A stretch of DNA of 22,096 nt. Source: Anaerolineae bacterium (GTDB lineage Bacteria; Chloroflexota; Anaerolineae; B4-G1). Shown here in pieces: positions 1-6,955 of this stretch (positions are counted from its first letter, which is position 1; each line of letters begins with the position of its first letter). The position numbers were made by a program, and so were the translations under genes. The stretch covers positions 1 through 22,096 of the forward strand of contig JADHWW010000129.1 in NCBI GenBank assembly GCA_016783285.1, read 5' to 3'. Below the pieces are notes generated by a model. It saw nothing but the letters and a program-made list of their open reading frames with translations, was not told the origin of the DNA and made no database searches.

Positions 1-144
1 GGAGTGCCTTTTTCCGCCTTGCCGAAGCAATTCGGCGCCGAAATTGGCCTGGAATCGCCTAAAATCGCTCGCATAAGCATGAGAATACCCACCCAGACCT
101 TCAAATCTCTCGATATTATGTCAATTGGTAAACTTCTGAGATAA
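1..144 (+). other. Open frame running in from left edge (uncertain gene tail)
   Basis: Frame 1 has no stop from base 1 to the TAA at 142-144, so this could be the last 47 codons of a gene that begins outside the window. The peptide resembles no family I know and 47 open codons in GC-rich DNA can arise by chance. A small hairpin (21-26 with 31-36, GCAA loop) lies inside it. I see no clear promoter for the next gene here. Confidence 0.15.
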
Positions 145-153
145 GACAGGACA

Positions 154-795
154 ATGGATCCAGGAGTCATCGCGGTCATTGGGCTGTGCGTGTTTCTGGC
201 GCTGTGGTACGGCGGAGGGTACCTGTATAACCGCCGCCGTGGGCAGCGTCTTTTTCGTTGGTTGGAGATAGGACTGGACGTGCTGGGCGGCGAGAGGGAG
301 TCTGGCTGGATCGGCTCTCCGGCCTCTGGAGCCCGTATCAACGTCATCCACGCCGCTCCACCTTTCCGGCGGCTGGAGATCACGCTGCTGCTGGAGAACC
401 GCGAGATTCCGCTGCTGTGGCTGCTTGACTACTTGCGCGGTAAGCAAGATGGGCTTATAATAAGAGCGACGTTACGCTCGCCACGTCGGGGCGAGGTGGA
501 GGTGGGCTCGGCCAAGAGAAAGGCAGCCCGGCGTCGGGAGCAGCCCTGGATGTGGCAGGAGGGGCCGCACGGGTTGGCCGTGGCGTATCAGGGGCCCGGC
601 GCTCAACGGCAGGTGGCGGGATTGGAGCCCTGGTTGGAGACTTACGGTGCGCACTTGCGCCGCTTTGTCTGGCACAAGACCGACCCGCACATTCAATTGC
701 AGGTGAAAGCAAGCGGGCTGCTTGCCATGTCCAGCGAGACATTCCTGGCCGATCTTCAGGCTGCGATGGGAGGAGCGAAGTACATTAATAAGTAA
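154..795 (+). CDS. Membrane-anchored hypothetical protein
   Basis: A 213-residue protein I do not recognise. Residues about 4-24 form one strong hydrophobic segment followed by an Arg-rich stretch (YNRRRGQR), which predicts a single N-terminal membrane anchor with the remainder in the cytoplasm. The soluble part is mixed alpha/beta with a basic patch near 120-130 (KRKAARRREQ) and no catalytic motif that I can identify. The ATG at 154 has only a weak AGG three bases upstream, but no better start lies nearby in frame. It stands alone: 146 bases separate it from the transporter gene downstream, and that gap holds the transporter leader. Coding potential is supported by length, composition and the anchor pattern; function is unknown. 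Confidence 0.6.
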   Translation: MDPGVIAVIGLCVFLALWYGGGYLYNRRRGQRLFRWLEIGLDVLGGERESGWIGSPASGARINVIHAAPPFRRLEITLLLENREIPLLWLLDYLRGKQDGLIIRATLRSPRRGEVEVGSAKRKAARRREQPWMWQEGPHGLAVAYQGPGAQRQVAGLEPWLETYGAHLRRFVWHKTDPHIQLQVKASGLLAMSSETFLADLQAAMGGAKYINK

Positions 796-872
796 TCATT
801 CAAAGAGCAATGGATGCGCAGCGTTGAATAGTGCACATTATTCGGGGGCGAAAGGGGGTGCATCAGAAACGA

Positions 873-900
873 TTAGACGTGCTCAGTGTTCAGATAATAT
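873..900 (+). promoter_or_regulatory. Weak candidate promoter for the CstA-family gene
   Basis: TTAGAC (873-878) and TAATAT (895-900) are separated by 16 bases, upstream of the strong Shine-Dalgarno sequence TAGGAGGT (927-934). The -35 match is poor, so this is only a suggestion. Confidence 0.25.
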
Positions 901-941
901 CTAGCTGTTGGTCATTCTCACACAAATAGGAGGTAAAAACG

Positions 942-2657
942 ATGAATTCGATTGTTGTGTTAATCTTGGGAGCCCTGGGCATCGGCGTAGGATATTGGGT
1001 ATACGCCAAGAACATTGACCGCAACATCGTCCAGCCCGACCCGAACAAGGCTACCCCGGCCAAGATGTACATGGACGGAGTGGACTTTACGCCAGCCAGC
1101 CGCAACGTGCTCTTCGGCTACCAATTCAAATCCGTTGCCGCCTTGGCCCCGCTCACCGGCCCTATCATCGCCGTGCAGTGGGGCTGGCTGCCGGCGCTGG
1201 TCTGGATCATCCTGGGTACCTTTTTCATCGGCTGGGTGCAGGACTATGGCGCTATGATCATGGGCGTGCGCCGCGATGGGGACACGATGGGTGCACTAAG
1301 TTACAAGCTCATCTCACCCCGCGCCCGCAACATCCTGATGATCTTTATCTACTTTTACCTGTTGCTGATCATGGGCGCCTTTGGCAACGCGGTGGGGAAG
1401 ACCCTGATGATCAACCCCAAGGTGCCCTTCGGCATGATTGCCGTGGTTCTGGCGGGTGTCCTGGCCGGACAGATGACCTACAAGTGGAAGCAGGACATCA
1501 TCCTCACCACCGTTGTCACCGTCGTGCTCACCTTCGTGGGCATCTGGATCAGCACCTTGCCGTTCATGTCCAACATCTTCTCGGGCCTTTACGGCCTTCC
1601 CGATTCCCCCACCGTCTTCCTGGGTAACACACAGGCTCAAGTCTTTGGCACCCTGCTCATGATAATCTTTTGCTACCTGGGCGCGGTGCTGCCTATATGG
1701 TCCTTTGCCCAGCCGGTCAACTATATCTCCTTCTGGATCGTCTCGTTGGGGATGGTGGGTGGTGTGATCGGTCTGCTCATCTGGCACCCGGGAATGGGCG
1801 ACTTCCCGGCCTTCACCGGGTTCACCTCCGCCAGCGGCCCGCTGTGGCCCATGCTCTTTGTCACCATCGCCTGCGGCGCTATCTCTGGCTGGCACAGTCT
1901 GGTCTCGACCTCCGGCACGGCCCGCCAGTTGGAGAAGGAGACCGACGCCTTGCCGGTGGGTGGCGGCGCGATGTTTATGGAGATGGCGTTCGCCGTCATC
2001 GCCTTCCTGACCGCCACCGTCGCCCTCGGAGGTTGGCAGGGGTATCTGGATGCCGGCGGCGCGGGCAAAGCGCTGGCGATCTTTGCCGGTGGGTTGGCTA
2101 ACTTTTTGAACCACATCGGCGTCCCGCTGGACTTTGGCGTGGCCTACGGCTCCGTCTTCCTGACCATCATGGCGTTGACCATCATGCAACTGGTGGTGCG
2201 CTTTATGCGCGTGGCCAGCGCCGAACTGGTGGGCGATGCGCTGCCAGTGATGAAAAATGTTCACGTGGGCAGCATCGTGGCCCTGCTCCTGACGTTACTC
2301 TTCGTCTGGATCATCCCCTGGCTGGCCATCTGGGGGGCCTTCGGCGCTGCCAACCAGTTGATGGCCGGTCTGGCCTTGCTGCTGATTGCGCTGTGGCTCA
2401 AGTCGGAGGGCAGAAAGAACACCTGGGCGCTCTACCCCTCGTTCTTCATGATCGTCACCACCATCGCCGCCCTGCTCTACCTGGCCTACGTCAACTTTAA
2501 GAAGCTGGGCACTCCCGACATCACGACGCAGGCATCCATCGCCTCTGTCCTCGTCGGCCTCATCGCCCTGGTGCTGGTGGTGGCGGCGGCCTTCCTCGTC
2601 ACGGACGGCTGGAAAGCGCTCCAAAAGCCACGCGAGAAGGCGGCCAAATCCGCGTGA
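942..2657 (+). CDS. cstA: CstA-family carbon-starvation/peptide transporter
   Basis: A 571-residue polytopic inner-membrane protein. The N-terminal third carries the CstA pattern: the segment MYMDGVDFTPASRNVLFGYQ (43-60 region), then AALAPLTGPIIAVQWGWLPA (about 66-85) and WVQDYGAMIMGVRRDG. It continues with many hydrophobic helices to an Ala/Lys-rich tail. CstA and BtsT of E. coli (about 700 residues) import peptides or pyruvate during carbon starvation; this is a shorter form, as is common outside Proteobacteria, so the substrate (peptide, pyruvate or other small organic molecule) is inferred only. The start is secure: TAGGAGGT ends seven bases before ATG 942. The gene is monocistronic in appearance, with an isolated leader and a perfect hairpin right after the stop. 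The gene symbol denotes the family, not a proven orthologue. Confidence 0.9.
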   Translation: MNSIVVLILGALGIGVGYWVYAKNIDRNIVQPDPNKATPAKMYMDGVDFTPASRNVLFGYQFKSVAALAPLTGPIIAVQWGWLPALVWIILGTFFIGWVQDYGAMIMGVRRDGDTMGALSYKLISPRARNILMIFIYFYLLLIMGAFGNAVGKTLMINPKVPFGMIAVVLAGVLAGQMTYKWKQDIILTTVVTVVLTFVGIWISTLPFMSNIFSGLYGLPDSPTVFLGNTQAQVFGTLLMIIFCYLGAVLPIWSFAQPVNYISFWIVSLGMVGGVIGLLIWHPGMGDFPAFTGFTSASGPLWPMLFVTIACGAISGWHSLVSTSGTARQLEKETDALPVGGGAMFMEMAFAVIAFLTATVALGGWQGYLDAGGAGKALAIFAGGLANFLNHIGVPLDFGVAYGSVFLTIMALTIMQLVVRFMRVASAELVGDALPVMKNVHVGSIVALLLTLLFVWIIPWLAIWGAFGAANQLMAGLALLLIALWLKSEGRKNTWALYPSFFMIVTTIAALLYLAYVNFKKLGTPDITTQASIASVLVGLIALVLVVAAAFLVTDGWKALQKPREKAAKSA

Positions 2658-2679
2658 TCGCCTGGTATGAACGTCGCAC

Positions 2680-2709
2680 GATGGGAGGGTGGCCCCCGAC
2701 CCTCCCATC
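2680..2709 (+). terminator. Perfect 11-bp hairpin after the CstA-family gene
   Basis: GATGGGAGGGT (2680-2690) pairs perfectly with ACCCTCCCATC (2699-2709) around an 8-base loop, 22 bases after the stop codon. No strong T-run follows, so it may be an imperfect intrinsic terminator or an mRNA 3'-end stabiliser. Confidence 0.6.
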
Positions 2710-2762
2710 TGTTAGTAGATTGGTGCGTTCAACGTTGCGTGCTATGCAGGACTAGAATACCC

Positions 2763-3056
2763 ATGTGGGAAGAAATACTGGATAAACTGCACCGGATCGG
2801 GAAGGCCGCAGGTGAGATCATCTACGGGATGACCACCTTCGACTGGGTGCGCGATATGCAGCGGGAGCGGGGAGAGATAGAGCGCTTGTTCGTACTGATC
2901 ACCTTTGGCGACATCGTCGGCCTCCCCATCCTACCGCCATACTACACCATGCGCCTGCTACCCTACATTGTCCCTACGATCAACCGCTGGAAGCGGAGCC
3001 TGTTGCGCGAGCGCGACTGGACCGACCTGACCGGACTGATTGAGGGAATAGGTTGA
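2763..3056 (+). CDS. Small conserved-looking protein A, paralogue of the next gene
   Basis: A 97-residue protein of no family I can name. It has an acidic/amphipathic N-terminus, a motif EIIYGMTTFD (about 18-27), a hydrophobic core LFVLITFGDIVGLPILPPYY (about 43-62), then RLLPYIVPTINRWKRSLLRERDWTDL. The core and C-terminal half are closely repeated in the next gene, which indicates a tandem duplication. The hydrophobic stretch is interrupted by Gly, Asp and Pro, so it could be a membrane hairpin or an amphipathic docking segment. I chose ATG 2763 because homology with the paralogue begins there; an in-frame ATG at 2667 would lie in the terminator hairpin region. It is the first gene of the unit that ends with two ArsA/Get3-like ATPases, so partner or client of those ATPases is a reasonable guess. 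Confidence 0.7.
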   Translation: MWEEILDKLHRIGKAAGEIIYGMTTFDWVRDMQRERGEIERLFVLITFGDIVGLPILPPYYTMRLLPYIVPTINRWKRSLLRERDWTDLTGLIEGIG

Positions 3057-3099
3057 AATGCAACAGGCGTAATACGTATCTGAACTCAACGGAGGCAAA

Positions 3100-3381
3100 A
3101 TGAGCGAAGAAGAAAAACAAGAAAGCGCACTGAAACGGTTAGGCCGTTCGGCCAAAGAGTTCCTCTATGGCATGGCCGGCCACGACATGACTCGCTTCGC
3201 GCTCAAGACGCGGGGGAGCATGGAGCACCTATTTATCCTGATCACGATGGGCGACCTGCTGGGCATCCCCATCCTGCCGCCCTACTACTCGCTGCGTCTG
3301 CTCCCGTATGTCGTTCCCCAGATCAGCACCTGGAAGCGGCGCATGTTGCGCGAGCGCGACCTGACTGACGCATTGGCATAA
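3100..3381 (+). CDS. Small conserved-looking protein B, paralogue of the previous gene
   Basis: A 93-residue protein with a highly charged start (SEEEKQE) followed by EFLYGMAGHD, then LFILITMGDLLGIPILPPYY, RLLPYVVPQI and KRRMLRERDLTDALA. About half of the residues in the alignable part match protein A, and the GxPILPPYY and MLRERDxTD-type motifs are nearly invariant between the two, which marks the functionally constrained surface. GGAGG at 3091-3095 fits ATG 3100 well. The TAA stop (3379-3381) touches the Shine-Dalgarno AAGGAGAG of the next gene, so the two are very probably cotranscribed. The function is unknown. The hydrophobic centre next to a Get3-like ATPase pair suggests a membrane-associated partner, but this is inference. 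Confidence 0.75.
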   Translation: MSEEEKQESALKRLGRSAKEFLYGMAGHDMTRFALKTRGSMEHLFILITMGDLLGIPILPPYYSLRLLPYVVPQISTWKRRMLRERDLTDALA

Positions 3382-3392
3382 AGGAGAGAACA

Positions 3393-4373
3393 TTGTCACT
3401 AGCAACAATCTTCAAAGAACACCCCAACCGCCGCTACATCGAGTTCGGCGGCAAGGGCGGATTGGGCAAGACCACCTTCTCCGCCGCCACTGCCTACTGG
3501 CTGGCCAAGCAGGGCTATAAGGTACTGGTCTTCTCGGTGGACCCCCAGGCCTCCCTCTCCGACATCTTCGAGCGGGACATCTTTGGCAAGGGGGCGGTGG
3601 AGATCATGCCCAACCTCTTCGCCCAGGAGATTGACGCCGACCAGCACATCCGCGAGTACCAGGAGGAGATACGCCAAAAGATCCGCGATATGTACGGCAT
3701 GGATGAGATACCGGAGGAGATCGAGAACTACATCCAGGCCGCCGCGGCCGAGCCGGCGATGGAGGAGAGCGCCATCTTTGACGCCGTGGTGGACATCGTC
3801 GTCGGCGAGGAGTACGACTACTACATCTACGACCTGGTGCCCCTGGGCCACGCGCTCTACTACCTGAGCATGGCCAGTGTCTACGACGACTGGATCGGCA
3901 AGATCACCGCGCTGCGCGAGGAGATGCAGGAATACGCCCAGGTGGCGTCTATCCTGGAGCGCAAGAAGGAGACAGAGGAAGACCAGATTCTGGCCGAACT
4001 GCAATACATCAAAGAACGCATCAACACCTCCTCCAGCATCCTCACCGATCGTGAGAAGACGGCCTTTTTTTTCGTCATCACGCCGGAGGAGATGATCATC
4101 CTGGATACACTCAAGGCGGCGAAATTGTTCGCCAAGTACGATGTGCCCATCTCCGGCTACATCGTCAACCGCGTCATCCCACCGGAACTGGCCCAGCAAA
4201 AGATCCCCGAGTACCTGCGGAACCGCATCGAGATGCAGGAAAAGTACATCGGGAAGATAGACGAGACCTTCGGCGACGAGGTGCTGACGAGCGTGCCGGA
4301 GTTCGATCGGGACATCACCGGCCTGGAGATGATCGGCAAGGTGGCAGACGCGCTGTTCGGAGGTGAGGCATGA
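3393..4373 (+). CDS. ArsA/Get3-like ATPase, first of a pair
   Basis: A 326-residue single-domain member of the ArsA/Get3 (SIMIBI) ATPase family. The deviant Walker A GGKGGLGKTT lies at 19-28 with the signature lysine. Switch I is intact, DPQASLSD at 50-57; Asp50 aligns with the water-activating Asp57 of yeast Get3. Switch II is altered: residues 147-153 read DLVPLGH in place of the usual DTAPTGH. The adenine-side motif IVNRV follows near 255-260. There are no cysteines, so neither the Get3 CxxC zinc site nor the ArsA arsenite-binding thiols are present. It starts with TTG 3393 after AAGGAGAG (3381-3388) and overlaps the next gene by four bases (ATGA). Family members act as dimers that couple ATP hydrolysis to membrane-protein or metalloid handling; here the missing cysteines argue against arsenite. 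Confidence 0.88.
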   Translation: MSLATIFKEHPNRRYIEFGGKGGLGKTTFSAATAYWLAKQGYKVLVFSVDPQASLSDIFERDIFGKGAVEIMPNLFAQEIDADQHIREYQEEIRQKIRDMYGMDEIPEEIENYIQAAAAEPAMEESAIFDAVVDIVVGEEYDYYIYDLVPLGHALYYLSMASVYDDWIGKITALREEMQEYAQVASILERKKETEEDQILAELQYIKERINTSSSILTDREKTAFFFVITPEEMIILDTLKAAKLFAKYDVPISGYIVNRVIPPELAQQKIPEYLRNRIEMQEKYIGKIDETFGDEVLTSVPEFDRDITGLEMIGKVADALFGGEA

Positions 4374-5341
4374 TCACAGAAACAACTACTCAGTTCCTGA
4401 CCGCACATCCAAAAATGAAATACGTCTTCTTCGGCGGCAAGGGCGGCGTGGGAAAGACCGTCATGGCCGGCGCGGCCGCGCTGTGGATCGCCCAGCAGGA
4501 CAAGCGCACGTTGCTGGCCTCGACCAACCCGGTACACTCCCTCAGCAGTTTGCTCGATCAGGACGTCTTCGGCGCACCGACGCCGGTGCAAGGAGTGCCG
4601 AATCTGGAAGCCTACGAGATTGATACCAAAGATACCATCGAGAAATCAAAGGTAGAACTGACACAGAAGATCGAATGGTTCCTCAAGTACGCCGATATCA
4701 AGACCAAGGCCGACGAGTTCGTGGAATCGGCGACGATGAACCCAGCCTTCGAGGAATCGGCTATGTTCGAGAACATGATTGACCTCATGTTCGATGACAA
4801 GTACGACGCCTACGTCTTCGACACCGCGCCCACGGCCAACGCCCGCCGACTGCTGGGTATGTCCAGCGTGTACGGCATGTGGGTGAACAAGATGATGCAG
4901 AGCCGTGAGGAGGCCAAGTCGCTGAAGGAACTCCTATCCTACAGCAAGAAGAAGGAGAAGGACCCCCTGATGGACTACCTCGTTGGCTTCCGCGAGCGGA
5001 TGGAACATGCCAAGCAATTGCTCACCGACGAAGAAAAGACCGCCTTCTTCTTCATCGCTCTGCCAGAGGCGTTGCCCATCGCCGTCATCAAACGCTTCAT
5101 CAACTGGTTCAAGGACTTCGGTATCCCTGTGGGCGGCGTGGTGGTGAACCTGGTGATTGACAAAGAGGCGGTGGGCCAAGACGCACCGGACTTCGTGCTC
5201 AACCGCATCGCCATGCAGGACGACTATATGGAGGAAATCTGGCGCAGTTTCCCCGACGTGCGCGCCATCGTGCCACTCTTCGAAACGGAAGTGCGCGGCG
5301 TGGAGATGCTGGAACGCACCGCCGCCCACCTGTTCGCCTGA
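4370..5341 (+). CDS. ArsA/Get3-like ATPase, second of a pair
   Basis: A 323-residue ArsA/Get3-family protein with Walker A GGKGGVGKTV at 22-31. Switch II is canonical, DTAPTANARRLL at 151-162, but switch I reads STNPVHSLSS (51-60). The catalytic Asp of the DPxHxLSD motif is Asn53, and the later conserved Asp is Ser. In yeast Get3 the equivalent D57N change is the standard hydrolysis-dead mutation. Together with the first ATPase, whose switch I is intact but switch II is altered, this predicts an obligate heterodimer with one functional composite site. VVNLV near 256-260 is the adenine-contact motif. No cysteines are present. ATG 4370 overlaps the upstream stop (ATGA), so translation is coupled and subunits are probably made in equal amounts. 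Homodimers with regulatory rather than enzymatic function are an alternative. Confidence 0.88.
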   Translation: MITETTTQFLTAHPKMKYVFFGGKGGVGKTVMAGAAALWIAQQDKRTLLASTNPVHSLSSLLDQDVFGAPTPVQGVPNLEAYEIDTKDTIEKSKVELTQKIEWFLKYADIKTKADEFVESATMNPAFEESAMFENMIDLMFDDKYDAYVFDTAPTANARRLLGMSSVYGMWVNKMMQSREEAKSLKELLSYSKKKEKDPLMDYLVGFRERMEHAKQLLTDEEKTAFFFIALPEALPIAVIKRFINWFKDFGIPVGGVVVNLVIDKEAVGQDAPDFVLNRIAMQDDYMEEIWRSFPDVRAIVPLFETEVRGVEMLERTAAHLFA

Positions 5342-5347
5342 GTACTG

Positions 5348-5378
5348 GAAACCAGGTTTTTTGGAGAAACCTGGTTTC
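5348..5378. repeat. Palindromic hairpin between genes (12-bp stem)
   Basis: GAAACCAGGTTT (5348-5359) pairs with AAACCTGGTTTC (5367-5378). It sits seven bases after the second ATPase stop and 24 bases before the TPR gene, and belongs to the same style of element as 10402-10435 and 16143-16176. It could act as a terminator, though it may simply be a dispersed palindromic repeat. Confidence 0.75.
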
Positions 5379-5402
5379 TAAATCTACCCAAGGTCCATAT
5401 CC

Positions 5403-6011
5403 ATGCACCCTTCCCTGCTAATACTACTGATCGGCCTGCTTTACATCCTCGGCTTCGGCGCTCTCTCCTTTATGCGCCGGCAGGGGCTGCCCATCCGCTT
5501 CGCCGTCGAAGGGCTGATCGTCACCGCTGTTGGCGCTGCGCTCGCCTTTGCCTCCGTGCCAATCCATCCCATCCTTTTCCTCCTCGTCCTCTACCTGGTC
5601 ACCATGCGCGTGCGACTGCTGGTTGACCTGGGCAACTGGCTTACCTCCAGAAAGCAGTATGATCGTGCGCTTGGCCTCTACCGGTTCGCCCTACGCCTGG
5701 GACCCGACGAGGTCGGCCGCCAAATCGCGCTGATCAATCGCGGAGTGACCCAGTTGCGTTTGCAGGAGCCGGAGATGGCACGTCTCACGCTGGAGGAGGC
5801 CTTGACCGACGAGCAGGCACGGCCAGGTGCCAAGTATCTGGCCGCTGGCTACTACAACCTGGGCCTGGCCTGCCGTCGCACGGGCCGCGAGGCCGAGGCG
5901 ATTTGCCACTTCAACGAGGCGGTTGACGCGCTGCCCACTTCAATCTACGCCCACGCGGCCAGGCAAGCATTGAAGGAACATAAGATGTCGGAAGCCCCCG
6001 ACCTCGGCTGA
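5403..6011 (+). CDS. Membrane-anchored TPR protein
   Basis: A 202-residue protein. Residues about 4-22, 35-52 and 54-70 are hydrophobic and predict two or three N-terminal membrane spans. The rest is helical with tetratricopeptide features: NWLTSRKQYDRALGLYRFAL (near 79-98), the following IALINRGVTQLRLQEPEMAR unit, and a clear TPR in AAGYYNLGLACRRTGREAEAICHFNEAVDA (about 147-176). TPR domains mediate protein-protein contact; the partner is not evident. There is no strong Shine-Dalgarno before ATG 5403, but the start follows directly on the hairpin and the next upstream in-frame region is not coding-like. A degenerate copy of the last codons (25 identical bases, 5939-5963 versus 6709-6733) lies 0.75 kb downstream. 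Confidence 0.75.
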   Translation: MHPSLLILLIGLLYILGFGALSFMRRQGLPIRFAVEGLIVTAVGAALAFASVPIHPILFLLVLYLVTMRVRLLVDLGNWLTSRKQYDRALGLYRFALRLGPDEVGRQIALINRGVTQLRLQEPEMARLTLEEALTDEQARPGAKYLAAGYYNLGLACRRTGREAEAICHFNEAVDALPTSIYAHAARQALKEHKMSEAPDLG

Positions 6012-6012
6012 G

Positions 6013-6040
6013 TTGCGCTTGAACTTGAGCGTGCTACAAT
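6013..6040 (+). promoter_or_regulatory. Candidate sigma70 promoter of the toxin-antitoxin pair
   Basis: TTGCGC (6013-6018), 16-base spacer, TACAAT (6035-6040). It begins right after the TPR stop and lies 47 bases before the antitoxin start, which carries GAGGTGGAGG immediately upstream. Confidence 0.5.
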
Positions 6041-6087
6041 AGATGTAACAAGGGCGAGAAGTCTGATTTCAAGAAGCGAGGTGGAGG

Positions 6088-6306
6088 ATGAATAGAATAT
6101 TGACAACCATTCCCGCTCACTTCGATGGTACCCAGGTTCGACTGGATGTGGCGGTAGAACTCAAACCCGACACTCGCCTACTGGTCACCATTCTCGATGA
6201 GGAGATATCCAACGAAGCACTGGTATGGAGTGCGATGAAGGCATCGGAAGCCGCCTTCGCCCGCGCGTGGGATAACGAAGAGGATGCCGTCTATGACCAT
6301 CTATAA
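6088..6306 (+). CDS. Probable antitoxin of a MazF/PemK-type module
   Basis: A 72-residue protein. The start IPAHFDGTQVRLDVAVELKPDTRLLVTIL has the short beta-strand pattern typical of small antitoxins that begin with a PAHFDG-type motif, and the C-terminal half is helical and acidic (EEDAVYDHL), as expected of a toxin-wrapping tail. It precedes and overlaps a MazF-family toxin gene, which is the main reason for the call. GAGGT (6078-6082) precedes ATG 6088 with a five-base spacer. Antitoxins of this kind usually bind toxin and autorepress the shared promoter; whether this one binds DNA cannot be read from the sequence. Confidence 0.75.
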   Translation: MNRILTTIPAHFDGTQVRLDVAVELKPDTRLLVTILDEEISNEALVWSAMKASEAAFARAWDNEEDAVYDHL

Positions 6307-6631
6307 GCAGGGCGATGTGCTCCTCGTGCCTTTCCCCTTCACCGACCAGAGTGGAAGCAAGCAGCGTCCGGCTGTGGTCGTGAGCAGTGAGGCATACAAC
6401 CAGACTCGTTCTGACGTAATCCTCGCCCCAATCACGAGCCAGATCAAGCACGTTTCTGACGAAGTAAGACTGATGGACTGGCAGGTCGCCGGGCTGTTGA
6501 AACCCAGAGTCGTTAAGCCGATTCTATCGTCCTTCGACACCCGCGTGGTACGGCGTAGGCTGGGAGCGCTCTCTGACGCCGATCGCACGCAAGTACGTGC
6601 TTTGTTCGCTCGAATTCTCGACCTACCGTAG
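6293..6631 (+). CDS. MazF/PemK-family endoribonuclease toxin
   Basis: A 112-residue protein starting IYKQGDVLLVPFPFTDQSGS, followed by KQRPAVVVS and LAPITSQ, the three classical blocks of the PemK/MazF fold (GDVxxVxFPFTD, K-RPxVV with the conserved Arg, and the PITS block). Members cleave mRNA at short sequence motifs; the cut motif here is unknown. I prefer ATG 6293 because GAGG at 6280-6283 sits nine bases upstream; ATG 6284 is also possible and would add three residues. The start overlaps the antitoxin 3' end, so translation is coupled. The full-length fold is present, with no sign of decay. Remnants of other genes follow immediately, consistent with the module having been inserted between the TPR gene and its old neighbour. 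Confidence 0.88.
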   Translation: MTIYKQGDVLLVPFPFTDQSGSKQRPAVVVSSEAYNQTRSDVILAPITSQIKHVSDEVRLMDWQVAGLLKPRVVKPILSSFDTRVVRRRLGALSDADRTQVRALFARILDLP

Positions 6632-6708
6632 GCCCTTGCTCGTGTGTAAGCGTTCACCCCTTCGCCCTGGCGGGGAAAATCAACTTGGACAATTGATGCG
6701 CCCCCCAA

Positions 6709-6769
6709 TTCAATCTACGCCCACGCGGCCAGGAAGGCGCTCAAAGAACGCCAGTCCGAAAAAACGTAG
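6709..6769 (+). pseudogene. Degenerate copy of the 3' end of the TPR gene
   Basis: Bases 6709-6733 are identical to 5939-5963 in the TPR gene. Reading on from TCA 6710 gives SIYAHAARKALKERQSEKT and then TAG 6767-6769, compared with SIYAHAARQALKEHKMSEAPDLG in the intact gene. Nothing TPR-like precedes it, so it is a 20-codon orphan tail. Confidence 0.85.
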
Positions 6770-6784
6770 AAGCGCCGTCATCGT

Positions 6785-6955
6785 ATGATGCCGCGCTACA
6801 AGATCATTGCCAAGCCGGTCGCTGGTTATGGAGCCGGCGACCGGGCTATTACTCCCCAGGTCGAGCGCAGCCTGAGCGGGTAGGGCCTGGATTGTGATGT
6901 CATGCGCACCAAGCGTCCCCGGCACGCCGCCGACCTGGCCCAGGAGGCCGTTGCT
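6785..6955 (+). pseudogene. Degenerate copy of the 5' end of the lipid-kinase gene
   Basis: From ATG 6788 the frame reads MPRYKIIAKPVAGYGAGD, very close to MPKYRIIVNPVAGRGAGE at the start of the intact kinase (8709). A TAG at 6881-6883 interrupts it in frame, after which the similarity resumes (VMRTKRPRHAADLAQEA against LVRTEQPWHAADLAQEA). Bases 6921-6945 are identical to 8839-8863. The catalytic GGDGT region is absent. The remnant runs into the CoA-transferase start: its CAGGAGG (6941-6947) now serves as that gene's Shine-Dalgarno sequence. Confidence 0.88.

Noticed and set aside
1314..2264. 316-residue minus-strand frame
   Set aside because: Antisense shadow of the CstA-family gene: His/Gln/Asp-rich with no hydrophobic core or motif.
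3399..4199. 266-residue minus-strand frame
   Set aside because: Antisense shadow of the first ATPase; composition is an artefact of GC-rich third positions.
3393..5341. Arsenite efflux pump ATPases
   Set aside because: No cysteines for arsenite binding, no arsB/acr3, arsR or arsC nearby, and separate half-size subunits with altered switch motifs.
6902..6955. CoA-transferase start at ATG 6902
   Set aside because: The first 18 codons match the lipid-kinase remnant, and AGGAGG stands at the right distance from ATG 6956 instead.
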